The notes beneath the pieces were generated by a model. That model was not told where the DNA came from. It saw only the letters and a program-made list of their open reading frames with translations, and ran no database searches. A stretch of 64,000 bases of DNA from Heliomicrobium undosum (lineage in GTDB: Bacteria > Bacillota > Desulfitobacteriia > Heliobacteriales > Heliobacteriaceae): the NCBI RefSeq assembly GCF_009877425.1, contig NZ_WXEY01000004.1, forward strand, positions 212,331 to 276,330, read 5' to 3'. This document shows positions 48,386 through 57,229 of this stretch, in pieces. Numbering within the stretch: the stretch's first letter is position 1; each line of letters begins with the position of its first letter. The translations under genes were made by a program, and so were the position numbers.

Positions 48386-48784
48386 ATGAACCGGATCATG
48401 CATAAATCGAAAATCCACCGGGCCACTGTCACGGAGGCCAACCTCAACTATGTGGGGTCCATCACCATCGATGAGGACCTGATGGACGCCGCCGATGTCT
48501 TGGAGAATGAAAAGATCCAGGTCGTGAATAATAACAACGGCGCCCGTTTCGAGACCTATGTGATCCCCGGCCCGCGCGGTTCCGGCGTGATCTGCCTCAA
48601 CGGCGCCGCCGCCCGCCTCGTCCAGCCGGGCGACAAGGTCATCCTGATCACCTACGGCATCTACTCCGACGAGGAAGCGCGCAAGCACCGCCCGACGGTG
48701 ATCTTTTTAGACGACCAGAACCGTATCATCGCCGACGCCCGCCGGGAGAAGGCCGGAGAGACGGCGCCGACCAAGGAAGCGTAG
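48386..48784 (+). CDS. panD: aspartate 1-decarboxylase
   Basis: A 132-residue proenzyme. Self-cleavage between Gly24 and Ser25 in NYVGSITID creates the pyruvoyl group; the motif and length are standard, as are [12 protein letters not shown] and [12 protein letters not shown]. It makes beta-alanine from aspartate for PanC. GGAGGTG at the end of panC serves as its ribosome site. Confidence 0.96.
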   Translation: MNRIMHKSKIHRATVTEANLNYVGSITIDEDLMDAADVLENEKIQVVNNNNGARFETYVIPGPRGSGVICLNGAAARLVQPGDKVILITYGIYSDEEARKHRPTVIFLDDQNRIIADARREKAGETAPTKEA

Positions 48785-48826
48785 GCGAACGGTTTGTCTG
48801 AACCTGAACCCTAGCGATTGTATACA

Positions 48827-48895
48827 TGTCACTTGGTTGACAATGAAAAGTCCTCTGGGCTAGAATAAAGCATACCTTTGCCTGTCTGGTTGACA
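48827..48895 (+). promoter_or_regulatory. nadA promoter with two operator-like repeats
   Basis: TTGACA (48837-48842), 18-base spacer, TAGAAT (48861-48866). An inverted repeat TGTCA-N6-TGACA (48827-48842) overlaps the -35 and a second, TGTC-N5-GACA (48883-48895), lies just past the start; both share GGTTGACA. This fits repression by a NiaR-type regulator of NAD synthesis, but the regulator is not identified here. Confidence 0.6.
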
Positions 48896-48922
48896 GACCG
48901 GAGAACCGAAAGGGGTAGTCCC

Positions 48923-49858
48923 TTGAGTCCTCGCGCGATGGATCCGGAGACGGTCGCGGCGATGTCCGACACCGTCGCGAAACTGAAAAAAGAGCGGAAT
49001 GCCGTTATTCTCGCCCACGTCTACCAGCGCCCCGAGGTGCAGGATGTGGCCGATTTTGTCGGCGACTCCTTGCAGTTGGCCCAGCAGGCCGCCAAGACCG
49101 ACGCCGACGTGATCGTCTTCTGCGGCGTTCACTTTATGGCCGAAAGCGCCGCCATCCTCTCGCCGGACAAGATCGTCCTGTTGCCGGAGGAGAACGCCGG
49201 CTGCCCCATGGCCGATATGGTCACCGCTGACGCGCTGCGCAAGCGCAAGGCCGAGATCCCCGGCGTCCAGGTGGTCGCCTATGTGAACACATCGGCCGCC
49301 GTCAAGGCGGAATGCGATATCTGTTGCACCTCGGCCAACGCCCTTAAGGTGGTCTCCGCCCTGCCTGAAGACCGGCCGATCCTCTTCGTGCCGGACCGCA
49401 ACCTCGGCGACTGGATCACGAAGCAGACAGGGCGCGAGATGCACCTCTGGGAAGGCTACTGCAACACCCATGATCGCCTTAGCGTCGACGATATCGAGCG
49501 GGCCAAGGCCGCCCATCCCGACGCCGAGGTGCTCGTACATCCCGAATGCCAGCCTGAAGTGGTGGCCAAAGCCGATTTTGTGGCCTCCACGACCGGGTTG
49601 ATCCGCTACGCCCTCGAATCGTCGCGAAAATCCTTCATCATCGCCACCGAAGAGGGTGTACTGCACCCGCTGCGCAAACAAGCGCCCGAGAAGGACTTTC
49701 ACCTGGCCGCCCGGACCCTGATCTGCCCCAACATGAAGTCGACCAGCCTGGAAAAAGTGGTCTGGTCGCTCCAAGAGATGCGGCCGCGCATCACCGTCGA
49801 TCCCGTCATCCGGGAGAAGGCGTTGCAGAGCCTGGAGCGCATGCTGGCCATCGTCTGA
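48923..49858 (+). CDS. nadA: quinolinate synthase
   Basis: A 311-residue iron-sulfur enzyme. Cluster and substrate motifs are [26 protein letters not shown] and [30 protein letters not shown] is the usual N-terminal phrase. It condenses iminoaspartate with dihydroxyacetone phosphate to quinolinate, with NadB supplying iminoaspartate. TTG 48923 lies seven bases after AAAGGGG; a frame opening at 48878 would start inside the operator region. Confidence 0.96.
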   Translation: MSPRAMDPETVAAMSDTVAKLKKERNAVILAHVYQRPEVQDVADFVGDSLQLAQQAAKTDADVIVFCGVHFMAESAAILSPDKIVLLPEENAGCPMADMVTADALRKRKAEIPGVQVVAYVNTSAAVKAECDICCTSANALKVVSALPEDRPILFVPDRNLGDWITKQTGREMHLWEGYCNTHDRLSVDDIERAKAAHPDAEVLVHPECQPEVVAKADFVASTTGLIRYALESSRKSFIIATEEGVLHPLRKQAPEKDFHLAARTLICPNMKSTSLEKVVWSLQEMRPRITVDPVIREKALQSLERMLAIV

Positions 49859-49885
49859 CGCAATAGGAAAAGACATGCAAAAGGC

Positions 49886-49916
49886 AGCTGCCGGCGCGAT
49901 GCCGGCGGCTGTTTTT
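49886..49916 (+). terminator. hairpin terminator between nadA and nadB
   Basis: AGCTGCCGGC (49886-49895), loop GCGAT, GCCGGCGGCT (49901-49910), then GTTTTT. It would reduce nadB-nadC expression relative to nadA unless read through. Confidence 0.8.
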
Positions 49917-49938
49917 CCATCGTAAGGGGGCCTGTGTA

Positions 49939-51543
49939 GTGTTCCGGCGTTACCTTGTGCCTTTCGAGCCAGACCAACTGCCTGAACGGGAAACGGACTT
50001 TTTGATCGTCGGCAGCGGCATCGCCGGCCTGTATACGGCGCTGCAAGCGGTGGCCTACGGGCGGGTGTCCCTGCTGACCAAACGCAAGGTGGAGGACTCC
50101 AACACAGGACAAGCCCAGGGTGGGATCGCCGCCGCCCTGGACCGTGGCGATTCGCCGTCGCTGCACCTGCAGGACACCCTCAAGGCCGGCGCCGGCCTCA
50201 ATGACGTGACGGCTGTCGAGGTGCTCGTCAGCGAGGGACCGACCCGCGTCGAAGAACTGATCCGGATGGGCACCCAGTTCGATACGATCGAAGGCGAACT
50301 GGCCTTGACCCGGGAGGGCGCCCACTCGCGCCGCCGCATCCTCCATGCCAGCGGCGACGCCACCGGCGAGGAGATCCGCCGCAGCCTCTGGGAACAGTGC
50401 CGGCAACATGAGCAGATCGAACTCTTCGAAAACACCCAAGTGATCGATGTGCTGCGCGACAAGGCGGGCCACTGCGCCGGGTTGCTCGTTTGGAACGCCG
50501 ACCTGGGCTTACATATCCACCGGGCCAAGCTCACCGTCCTGGCCACAGGCGGCAACGGGCAGTTGTACAAGCTCTCGACGAACCCCGAGGTGACGACCGG
50601 CGACGGTATCGCCGCCGCCTTCCGGGCAGGCGCATCGGTCATGGATCTGGAATTCGTCCAGTTTCACCCCACCGCCCTCACCTTGGAAGGCCGACCGCCC
50701 TTTTTGATCTCCGAAGCGGTACGCGGAGAAGGGGGAAAGCTGCGCAACAGCCAGGGCGAGCGGTTTATGCCCCGCTACCACGAGTTGGCTGAACTGGCGC
50801 CGCGCGATGTGGTCGCTCTCGCCATCTGGAAGGAGATGGCCGAAACGGGCGCTCCCTCGGTCTTTCTCGATGTGTCCCACATGAGCGAGGAGGAGTTTTC
50901 CGGCCGCTTTCCTTGGATCTTCCGCACCTGCCGCAGCTATGGCATCGCTGTTCCCGAAGCGCCGATCCCCGTCGCGCCGGCGGCCCATTACCTGATGGGC
51001 GGCGTGCGCACCGATCTCTGGGGGGGGACGGACATCCCCCGCCTCTATGTCTGTGGAGAGGCCGCCTGCAACGGCGTCCACGGCGCTAACCGACTCGCTT
51101 CGAACTCTTTGCTGGAAGGCTTGGTCTTCGGCGCGCGTATCATCGAGGGCGGTCTGCGCTGGCTCGAATCATCGCCCCAGCGGGAAATCGATCACGGGCC
51201 TTGGGGGAAACAGTCCCTCTTTGACCGGCTGCCCGATGGGGAGAACCCTCGGGCCGCTGACAGGGTGGCCTACTCGGTGCAGCAGATCATGTGGGAAAAA
51301 GTCGGACTCTGGCGTTCGGCAGAGAGTCTGACCGAGGCTTTGGCCGATCTCGGCAGCATCGATGAGCGGGAGGCGGTTCGGGGGACGGTGACGCGGGCCA
51401 TGGAAGCGGCCAACATGCATCTGTTGGGCCGTCTGACCGCCCGGGCGGCATTGCTGCGCAATGAGAGCCGCGGCGGCCACTACCGCGTCGATTACCCTGA
51501 ACGCTGTGACACCTGGCTGCGCCACATCCTGCTGTCCTGCTAG
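49939..51543 (+). CDS. nadB: L-aspartate oxidase
   Basis: A 534-residue flavoprotein. FAD binding: [15 protein letters not shown]; substrate region [44 protein letters not shown] and [15 protein letters not shown]. It oxidises aspartate to iminoaspartate; in anaerobes fumarate is the electron acceptor. GTG 49939 follows AAGGGGGCC. It is cotranscribed in the order nadA-nadB-nadC. Confidence 0.96.
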   Translation: MFRRYLVPFEPDQLPERETDFLIVGSGIAGLYTALQAVAYGRVSLLTKRKVEDSNTGQAQGGIAAALDRGDSPSLHLQDTLKAGAGLNDVTAVEVLVSEGPTRVEELIRMGTQFDTIEGELALTREGAHSRRRILHASGDATGEEIRRSLWEQCRQHEQIELFENTQVIDVLRDKAGHCAGLLVWNADLGLHIHRAKLTVLATGGNGQLYKLSTNPEVTTGDGIAAAFRAGASVMDLEFVQFHPTALTLEGRPPFLISEAVRGEGGKLRNSQGERFMPRYHELAELAPRDVVALAIWKEMAETGAPSVFLDVSHMSEEEFSGRFPWIFRTCRSYGIAVPEAPIPVAPAAHYLMGGVRTDLWGGTDIPRLYVCGEAACNGVHGANRLASNSLLEGLVFGARIIEGGLRWLESSPQREIDHGPWGKQSLFDRLPDGENPRAADRVAYSVQQIMWEKVGLWRSAESLTEALADLGSIDEREAVRGTVTRAMEAANMHLLGRLTARAALLRNESRGGHYRVDYPERCDTWLRHILLSC

Positions 51544-51620
51544 AGAGAGGTTTGGCGCCGGTCCCAAATGGAGAGAGTGGTAAGAGAACGGTAGAACGGC
51601 CCAAATGAACGACGACGACC

Positions 51621-51672
51621 ATGAATGACGACTATGAACGATGACTATGAACGATGACTATGAACGATGAAT
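51621..51672 (+). repeat. four tandem 13-bp units before nadC
   Basis: Units ATGAATGACGACT, ATGAACGATGACT (twice) and ATGAACGATGAAT at 51621, 51634, 51647 and 51660. Because 13 is not a multiple of three, each unit places ATG in a different frame. No ribosome site precedes them. Probably slippage-prone leader DNA. Confidence 0.85.
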
Positions 51673-51704
51673 TAAAGCGTGAAAGCGTTGAGGGAGGCGC
51701 CACT

Positions 51705-52571
51705 GTGGAACTCTTTGAACCCGAAGTCAGGGATACAGTCCTTCGGGCTTTGCGGGAGGACATCGGCCAAGGCGATCTGACAACGATGAGTTTGGTGCCC
51801 GCCGATGCCCAGACCCGGGGCATCATCCACGCCAAGGAGGCCGGCGTCATTGCCGGCATGCCGGTGGCCCGGATCGTCTTCGAGACGGTCGATCCCGGCC
51901 TTAGCTTTGAAGCCAAAGTAAAAGACGGGGAGCGCGTCGAAAGGGGGACCGTGCTTGCCGAAGTTCAGGGTAGCGCCCGGTCGATCCTGATCGGCGAGCG
52001 TCTGGCCCTTAACTTCCTCCAGCGCCTTTCCGGGATCGCCACCAAGACGGCCCGTTGCGTCGAACTGGTGACCTACTACCAGGCGCGCATCGTCGACACG
52101 CGCAAGACGACGCCGGGCCTGCGGATGCTGGAAAAATACGCCGTCCGCATGGGCGGCGGCAAGAACCACCGCTTCGGGCTCTTTGACGGCGTGTTGATCA
52201 AGGACAACCACATCCGCGTCGCTGGGGGCATCCACCAAGCTGTCAGCCAGGCGCGCCAGGCCGTCCCCCACACCGTCAAGATCGAGGTGGAGGTGGAAGA
52301 CCTGGCCGGCGTCGCCGAGGCGCTGGAGGCAAACGCCGATATCATCATGCTCGACAACATGGTCCCGGAGTTGATGAAAGAGGCGGTGCGCATGATCGGC
52401 GGCCGCGCCCTCGTCGAGGCCTCGGGCGGCGTCTCGGAAGAGACGCTGGTGGAGATCGCCAAGACAGGCGTGCACCTCATCTCCATGGGCGCCCTGACCC
52501 ACAGTGTGAAAGCGCTTGACATCAGCCTTGATGTGGAAGCGATCAAGCGGGGGAGAGACGATGTCTCGTAA
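51705..52571 (+). CDS. nadC: nicotinate-nucleotide diphosphorylase (carboxylating)
   Basis: A 288-residue quinolinate phosphoribosyltransferase. ALREDIGQGDLTT, LNFLQRLSGIAT, VDTRKTTPGLR and MGGGKNHRFGLFDGVLIKDNH are all family signatures. It converts quinolinate and PRPP to nicotinate mononucleotide. GTG 51705 is placed by AGGGAGG seven bases upstream, downstream of the tandem repeats; ATG 51654 or 51660 within the repeats has no ribosome site. It overlaps birA by 11 bases. Confidence 0.95.
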   Translation: MELFEPEVRDTVLRALREDIGQGDLTTMSLVPADAQTRGIIHAKEAGVIAGMPVARIVFETVDPGLSFEAKVKDGERVERGTVLAEVQGSARSILIGERLALNFLQRLSGIATKTARCVELVTYYQARIVDTRKTTPGLRMLEKYAVRMGGGKNHRFGLFDGVLIKDNHIRVAGGIHQAVSQARQAVPHTVKIEVEVEDLAGVAEALEANADIIMLDNMVPELMKEAVRMIGGRALVEASGGVSEETLVEIAKTGVHLISMGALTHSVKALDISLDVEAIKRGRDDVS

Positions 52572-53562
52572 AGCGATCCTGGAGGCCCTTTCGACGGCCG
52601 AAGGCTTCCTCTCCGGTGAAGACTTGAGCCGGCGCCTCGGCATCAGCCGGTCGGCCATCTGGAAACATATCGTAGCCCTCCGGCAGGAGGGCTACGCCAT
52701 TGACGCCCATACACGCCTCGGCTATAAGCTGCGCAGCCGGAGCGCCTACCTGCTGCCGGAAGAGGTGGAGCCGCTCCTGGAGACGAAGCGCTTCGGCCGC
52801 GACTACCACTTTTATGCGAGCCTGCCGTCGACCAACCGCACCGCCAAGGAACTGGCCCGCCAGGGTGCGCCCGAAGGGACCGTCGTCCTTGCCGAGGAAC
52901 AGACAGAGGGGCGGGGACGCCTCGGCCGCGGGTGGTACTCCCCGCCCGGGCTCGGTGTCTACTTTACGGTGATCCTGCGGCCGGCCGTCCCACTCAGCCT
53001 GGCGCCCCAGGTGACCCTGCTGGCCTCCGTGGCTGTTTGCAAAGCCCTGGAAACAGTGGCCGGCGTGCAGCCGCAGATCAAGTGGCCCAACGACGTCTTG
53101 TTAAATGGGAAAAAGTTTTGCGGCACCCTGACGGAATTGAACGCTGAGATGGAAGCCGTCAACTATCTCGTTGTCGGCACCGGCATCAATGTCAACCAAG
53201 GCCCTGACGATTTTCCCGGCGAAGTGGCGAATGTGGCTACCTCTGTCCATGCGACGACTGGTGAGAAAGTGGACCGGGCGCGTCTCCTGGCTGCGCTGCT
53301 CCGCTCCTTTGAGGCAGACTATGACCACTGGCTGACATCCGGTTTTGACCGTTTGCGCGTTGAGTGGTTGGAGCGGGCCGCCGGCATGGGGAAGACAGTG
53401 CGCGTCATCGCCGGCCAGCAGGAATGGGTCGGCAAGGCCGAAGGCATTGACAGCGACGGCGCATTGCTCGTGCGGGAGAGCGGCGGCGAACTGCGGCGGC
53501 TGATCAGCGGCGAAGTCAGCCTGCGGCCGGAAGGGGGACAGGGTTATGATTTTGGCCGTTGA
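52561..53562 (+). CDS. birA: bifunctional biotin-protein ligase and repressor
   Basis: A 333-residue protein. An N-terminal winged helix (SGEDLSRRLGISRSAIWKHI, residues 17-36) binds DNA; the ligase core has GRGRLGRGWYSPPGLGVYF and KWPNDVLLNGKKFCG, and a C-terminal SH3-like domain ends the protein. It attaches biotin to acyl-CoA carboxylases and probably represses biotin genes. ATG 52561 follows GGGGGAGAG. coaX starts inside its last codons. Confidence 0.95.
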   Translation: MSRKAILEALSTAEGFLSGEDLSRRLGISRSAIWKHIVALRQEGYAIDAHTRLGYKLRSRSAYLLPEEVEPLLETKRFGRDYHFYASLPSTNRTAKELARQGAPEGTVVLAEEQTEGRGRLGRGWYSPPGLGVYFTVILRPAVPLSLAPQVTLLASVAVCKALETVAGVQPQIKWPNDVLLNGKKFCGTLTELNAEMEAVNYLVVGTGINVNQGPDDFPGEVANVATSVHATTGEKVDRARLLAALLRSFEADYDHWLTSGFDRLRVEWLERAAGMGKTVRVIAGQQEWVGKAEGIDSDGALLVRESGGELRRLISGEVSLRPEGGQGYDFGR

Positions 53563-54334
53563 TGTGGGCAACACCCATATCATCCTCGGCGTCTATGAAC
53601 TGGAACCCCAGCCGGAACTGCGCATCCACTGGAAGCTGTCGACAGACCGCAACCGCACCGCCGATGAATACGCCATTCTGATCCGCAACCTCTTCCGCTT
53701 CGACAACATCGATCCGGGGCGCATCGAGGCCATCGTCATCGCCTCCGTCGTTCCGCCCTTGATGCCGACGCTGGAGCGGATGAGCCGCAGCTACTTCGGC
53801 CTCCAACCGATCATCGTGGGGCCGGGCCTCCGCACGGGATTGCCCATCGCCATGGAAAATCCGAAGGAACTGGGCGCCGACCGGGTGGTTAACGCCGTCG
53901 CCGCCTTTGAGCGCTACGGCGGCCCGGTCATCGTCGTCGATTTCGGCACGGCCACCACCTTTGACGTCATCTCTGAAAAAGGGGAGTACCTGGGCGGGGC
54001 CATCGCCCCCGGCGTAGCCGTCTCGACAGAGGCGCTTTTCGCCCGAGCGGCCAAGCTCCCCCGCATCGAACTGGTCAAGCCGCAGCGGGTGGTCGCTAAA
54101 AACACCATCACCGGCATGCAGTCGGGCATCATCTTTGGCTTTGCCGGCCAGGTGGACGGCATCGTCACCAGGATGAAGGCGGAACTGGGCGACCATACCC
54201 GCATCATCGCCACGGGAGAGACAGCCGATCTGATCGCCCCGGAGACGGCCACGGTGGACATGATCGACCCGCTGCTGACCCTGGAGGGTCTACGGATCAT
54301 CTACCAGCGCTCACGGACGGCGCTGAAATCGTAG
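53546..54334 (+). CDS. coaX: type III pantothenate kinase
   Basis: A 262-residue ASKHA-fold kinase. Motifs: LAVDVGNTHIILGVYE at the N-terminus, GADRVVNAVAAFERYGG, and VDFGTATTFDVISEKGEYLGG. It performs the first step of coenzyme A synthesis from pantothenate, the product of PanC/PanD encoded 5 kb upstream. ATG 53546 overlaps birA by 17 bases with GGAAGGGGG upstream, indicating coupled translation. Confidence 0.96.
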   Translation: MILAVDVGNTHIILGVYELEPQPELRIHWKLSTDRNRTADEYAILIRNLFRFDNIDPGRIEAIVIASVVPPLMPTLERMSRSYFGLQPIIVGPGLRTGLPIAMENPKELGADRVVNAVAAFERYGGPVIVVDFGTATTFDVISEKGEYLGGAIAPGVAVSTEALFARAAKLPRIELVKPQRVVAKNTITGMQSGIIFGFAGQVDGIVTRMKAELGDHTRIIATGETADLIAPETATVDMIDPLLTLEGLRIIYQRSRTALKS

Positions 54335-54504
54335 AGAACCGTCCAAGGCGGTCAAGCCCCGCCGAGTGGTTCATTCACCTGCTGAAGACAGGCAATCCCC
54401 TGACGGAACTGCAATCCACCGCCGGGAACGGCGCATCCATGTGGCATGAACACGACTGGGCAAAATGGAACGCAACCGGCGCTCAGTCAATCGGAGGAAC
54501 TGCG

Positions 54505-55587
54505 TTGCCGAACCATCCTGTCATTGATATAACCCCTGGCGCGACCCATCCGGATCAGGCGGCAGCCCTCCGGGAGGCCGTGAAAACGAAGGGTCTTGCG
54601 CCGCTGCGCATCGGCCCCTGGTCTGTTTTCCCGCCTTTTGTGGCGGCGCCCATGGCCGGTGTCACCGACAAACCCTTCCGGGCGGTTTTAAAGGATCATC
54701 GCTGTCCCCTCGTCTATACGGAGATGATCTCCGACAAGGCCCTCACCTACGCCAACCGCAACACGATGGAACTGTTGGATATCACCGGCGAGCCACGCCC
54801 GATCGCCGTTCAAATCTTCGGCTCCGAGCCGGCGGTGATGGCCGAGGCGGCCCGCATCGTCGAGGCCGCCGGCGCCTCGCTCATCGACATCAACATGGGC
54901 TGCCCAGCGCCCAAGATCGTCCGCAACGGGGAAGGCTCCTGCCTGCTGAAGACGCCCGATCTGGCCGTCGAAATCGCCGAGTCCGTCGTCCGGGCCGTCC
55001 AGGTCCCCGTCACCGTAAAGATGCGGATCGGCTGGTCGTCTGGGCGCATCGTCGCTCCGGAACTGGCCCCCCGCCTCGAAGCCGTTGGCGTCCAGGCATT
55101 GACGGTCCACGGACGGACGCGGGAGATGTTCTACTCGGGCCAGGCTGACTGGTCCGTCATCGCCGAAACGGTCGGCCGTGTGTCCATCCCGGTCATTGGC
55201 AACGGCGATGTCTGGGAACCGGACGACGCCTTGCGCATGCTCGTCGAAACAGGCTGCGCCGCCGTCATGATCGGCCGCGGCTGCATGGGCAACCCCTGGA
55301 TTTTCTCCCGGCTGGTCCGCTGGGCCGAGACGGGCGAGATGCCGCCGCCCCCGTCGCCGGAAGAACGGATCAACCAGGCCCTCCTTCATCTGGAACACAT
55401 CGTCGCCCTCAAAGGCGAGGACCGGGGCGTCCGGGAGATGCGGGGCCATCTCAGTTGGTACCTGAAAGGGATCCGCGGCGCTTCCCGCCTGCGAGCCGAG
55501 ATCAACCAGGCGCCCGACAGGGAGAGCGTTGTCCGGCTGCTGACCGACTACCGTGAACAGGCTAGGCCCACACCGGATATGCCCTGA
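54505..55587 (+). CDS. dusB: tRNA-dihydrouridine synthase DusB
   Basis: A 360-residue FMN-dependent TIM-barrel enzyme. AAPMAGVTDKPFRAVLK, MISDKAL, IDINMGCPAPKIVRNGEGSC (catalytic cysteine), TVHGRTREMFYSGQADW and IGNGDVWEPDDA are the standard motifs. It reduces uridines in the D-loop of tRNA. TTG 54505 follows CGGAGGA; an ATG at 54439 lacks a ribosome site and would add a non-conserved tail. A terminator follows. Confidence 0.94.
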   Translation: MPNHPVIDITPGATHPDQAAALREAVKTKGLAPLRIGPWSVFPPFVAAPMAGVTDKPFRAVLKDHRCPLVYTEMISDKALTYANRNTMELLDITGEPRPIAVQIFGSEPAVMAEAARIVEAAGASLIDINMGCPAPKIVRNGEGSCLLKTPDLAVEIAESVVRAVQVPVTVKMRIGWSSGRIVAPELAPRLEAVGVQALTVHGRTREMFYSGQADWSVIAETVGRVSIPVIGNGDVWEPDDALRMLVETGCAAVMIGRGCMGNPWIFSRLVRWAETGEMPPPPSPEERINQALLHLEHIVALKGEDRGVREMRGHLSWYLKGIRGASRLRAEINQAPDRESVVRLLTDYREQARPTPDMP

Positions 55588-55605
55588 GCAATAACAGGAA
55601 CACAA

Positions 55606-55650
55606 AAAGACAGGCAGATCGCCATCCGGCGGCTCCGCCTGTCTTTGTTT
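55606..55650 (+). terminator. terminator after dusB
   Basis: AAAGACAGGC (55606-55615) and GCCTGTCTTT (55637-55646), perfect 10-bp stem with a long inner GC-rich loop, then GTTT. It closes the cofactor gene series. Confidence 0.88.
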
Positions 55651-55691
55651 ATTTCCCCCTGCGCCCGTTTGATTAAAATGAAAAGCGATTT

Positions 55692-55847
55692 TTACGCTTT
55701 GGGGGCGGATTCAGTGGACTTCGGGTTCTGCCCCCGCCCGATATCCTCCGGGGTGGCGGCGGCGTTCAGCGCCCAGTCCTCGCTGCCGGGGATAACAGTC
55801 GGGAAGACCTCGTTGTTTGTGCGGCCTTTCGGTTGCTTGTCCGTCAT
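55692..55847 (-). CDS. microprotein, paralogue of the next small gene
   Basis: A 51-residue acidic, probably disordered protein starting MTDKQPKGRTNNEVF. Its core VIPGSEDWALNAAATPEDIGRG aligns with SIAPGDEDGALDAAAKPDEIRRG of the neighbouring 59-residue protein. On the minus strand AAAGGGGGAAATCACTC precedes ATG 55847, a good ribosome site. No known family is recognised. Confidence 0.65.
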   Translation of the reverse strand: MTDKQPKGRTNNEVFPTVIPGSEDWALNAAATPEDIGRGQNPKSTESAPKA

Positions 55848-55972
55848 GAGTGATTTCCCCCTTTCATTAAAACAGTCATCGCTAGTATGCCTGTCCGAAC
55901 AGGGGTTCACCCGCGCGGCAAAGAACAACTCGTTGTACAGGATGTAACAGGGCGATCATCAGGATGGTCGCC

Positions 55973-56152
55973 TTACCCGTCCCCTTCGTCGAGAGAGAGG
56001 CGGGTGACCGGGGTGGTGTCTCCTCGCCGGATTTCATCCGGTTTCGCCGCTGCATCAAGCGCCCCGTCCTCATCGCCGGGGGCGATGGAGGGGGAGGCGT
56101 CAGCCCGGCGCATGTTGCCTTTGAGCGCCGCTGTTGCCGGATTCTCAGCCAT
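55973..56152 (-). CDS. microprotein, paralogue of the preceding small gene
   Basis: A 59-residue protein starting MAENPATAALKGNMRR. The segment PGDEDGALDAAAKPDEIRRGD is clearly related to the 51-residue protein encoded at 55692-55847. AAAGGAGGG lies five bases before ATG 56152. The conservation of a short motif in two tandem minus-strand genes with good ribosome sites argues that both are real. Confidence 0.65.
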   Translation of the reverse strand: MAENPATAALKGNMRRADASPSIAPGDEDGALDAAAKPDEIRRGDTTPVTRLSLDEGDG

Positions 56153-56329
56153 GGGATCCCTCCTTTTTCCAAGAAAATGATCACCCTAGGCGTTGCCTGC
56201 GACTTGTCCGGCAATGGCCGGTACGCTTAGCATAAAGAATAGGGGGCAAAAAAATGCGCCGCAAAACATTGTTCCATCGAAATAGAGAGCGAAAAGAGAG
56301 TTAAACAGCGAGGAAAAGGAGTGGAGAGG

Positions 56330-56890
56330 GTGAGCCACTGGACGGAAAAATACCGCCTCGATGCTGCTGAGGCGGTGCTGATGGTGATCGACATTCAGGA
56401 GCGTCTCGTCCCCGCCATGGCCCTGGGGGAACAGGTGATTAGGAAGACGGGAACCTTGATCGCCATCGCCCAGCGCCTCGGGATCCCAGTCATCGCCATC
56501 GAGATGTACCCGAAAGGTTTGGGGAAAACAGCCTCTCCGCTGGACGAACGACTCCAGGGGACGTATCGTTTCGAGAAGGTCACCTTTTCCGCCCTCACGA
56601 AAGAGGTGGGGGAATGCCTCAAAGATCTGGGGCGGCGCAAGGTTATTGTGGCGGGGATGGAGACCCACGTCTGTGTCTTCCAATCGGTGCGGGATCTCCT
56701 GCAAAAGGGCTATCTCGTTTTCGTCGCGCAAGACGCCATCTGCTCCCGTTCCAGCGCCAACTACGCCAACGGGCTCGACCTGATGCGGGAGATGGGGGCC
56801 ACGATCACCAATGTGGAGACGATCTTCTTCGATCTGATGAAGCAGGCGGCGACGCCCCTGTTCCGGGAACTGTCGCCGTTGATCAAATAG
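56330..56890 (+). CDS. isochorismatase family cysteine hydrolase
   Basis: A 186-residue protein. Catalytic triad candidates: aspartate in LMVIDIQERLVP, lysine in RFEKVTFSA, and cysteine in VAGMETHVCVFQSV (about residue 113). Members hydrolyse amides or vinyl ethers such as nicotinamide or isochorismate; the exact substrate is not readable here. GTG 56330 is preferred over GTG 56321, which overlaps the ribosome site. Confidence 0.9.
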   Translation: MSHWTEKYRLDAAEAVLMVIDIQERLVPAMALGEQVIRKTGTLIAIAQRLGIPVIAIEMYPKGLGKTASPLDERLQGTYRFEKVTFSALTKEVGECLKDLGRRKVIVAGMETHVCVFQSVRDLLQKGYLVFVAQDAICSRSSANYANGLDLMREMGATITNVETIFFDLMKQAATPLFRELSPLIK

Positions 56891-56898
56891 CCGGAGCG

Positions 56899-57123
56899 CT
56901 AAGACCCCTCCGGCCGGGCCGTTTTTCCCTGCATTGCTGTCGCTTCGAACCATTCCGTTGCGCTCGCCCCGGCCACGTTTTCGTTCAAATGGGCTTCGAG
57001 CCGGCGCAGCATCATCTCCGCCGGCAACAGGCGATGGCGCTGCACGGCAGTCAGCAACCGGGCGTAATCCAATCCCTTGCGGGGCGTATCGCCGACAGGA
57101 GGACATGGCTTAACCGGGGGCAA
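56899..57123 (-). CDS. possible 74-residue hypothetical protein
   Basis: The frame is GC-rich at third positions and encodes a helical segment (LDYARLLTAVQRHRLLPAEM then RRLEAHLNENV). No ribosome site precedes TTG 57123 and no family is recognised. It lies in a 339-bp gap between converging genes. The rest of this gap holds only the terminator at 57173-57212. Confidence 0.3.
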   Translation of the reverse strand: MPPVKPCPPVGDTPRKGLDYARLLTAVQRHRLLPAEMMLRRLEAHLNENVAGASATEWFEATAMQGKTARPEGS

Positions 57124-57172
57124 CGGCGAATCAACTCGTACAGCCCCTCCTCAAACGAAGCGGCTCAAAAAG

Positions 57173-57212
57173 AACAGGCGTCCCCAGTCTTACGACGGGA
57201 CGCCTGTTTTTG
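57173..57212. terminator. bidirectional terminator
   Basis: AACAGGCGTCCC (57173-57184) and GGGACGCCTGTT (57197-57208), perfect 12-bp stem with an A-run before and a T-run after. It serves the minus-strand glycosyltransferase gene and can also stop plus-strand transcription from the hydrolase gene. Confidence 0.88.
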
Positions 57213-57229
57213 TATGAGAAACCAAGGGG

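Noticed and set aside
51621..51672. CRISPR-like repetition before nadC
   Set aside because: Directly adjoining 13-bp units without spacers and no cas genes; a simple tandem repeat.
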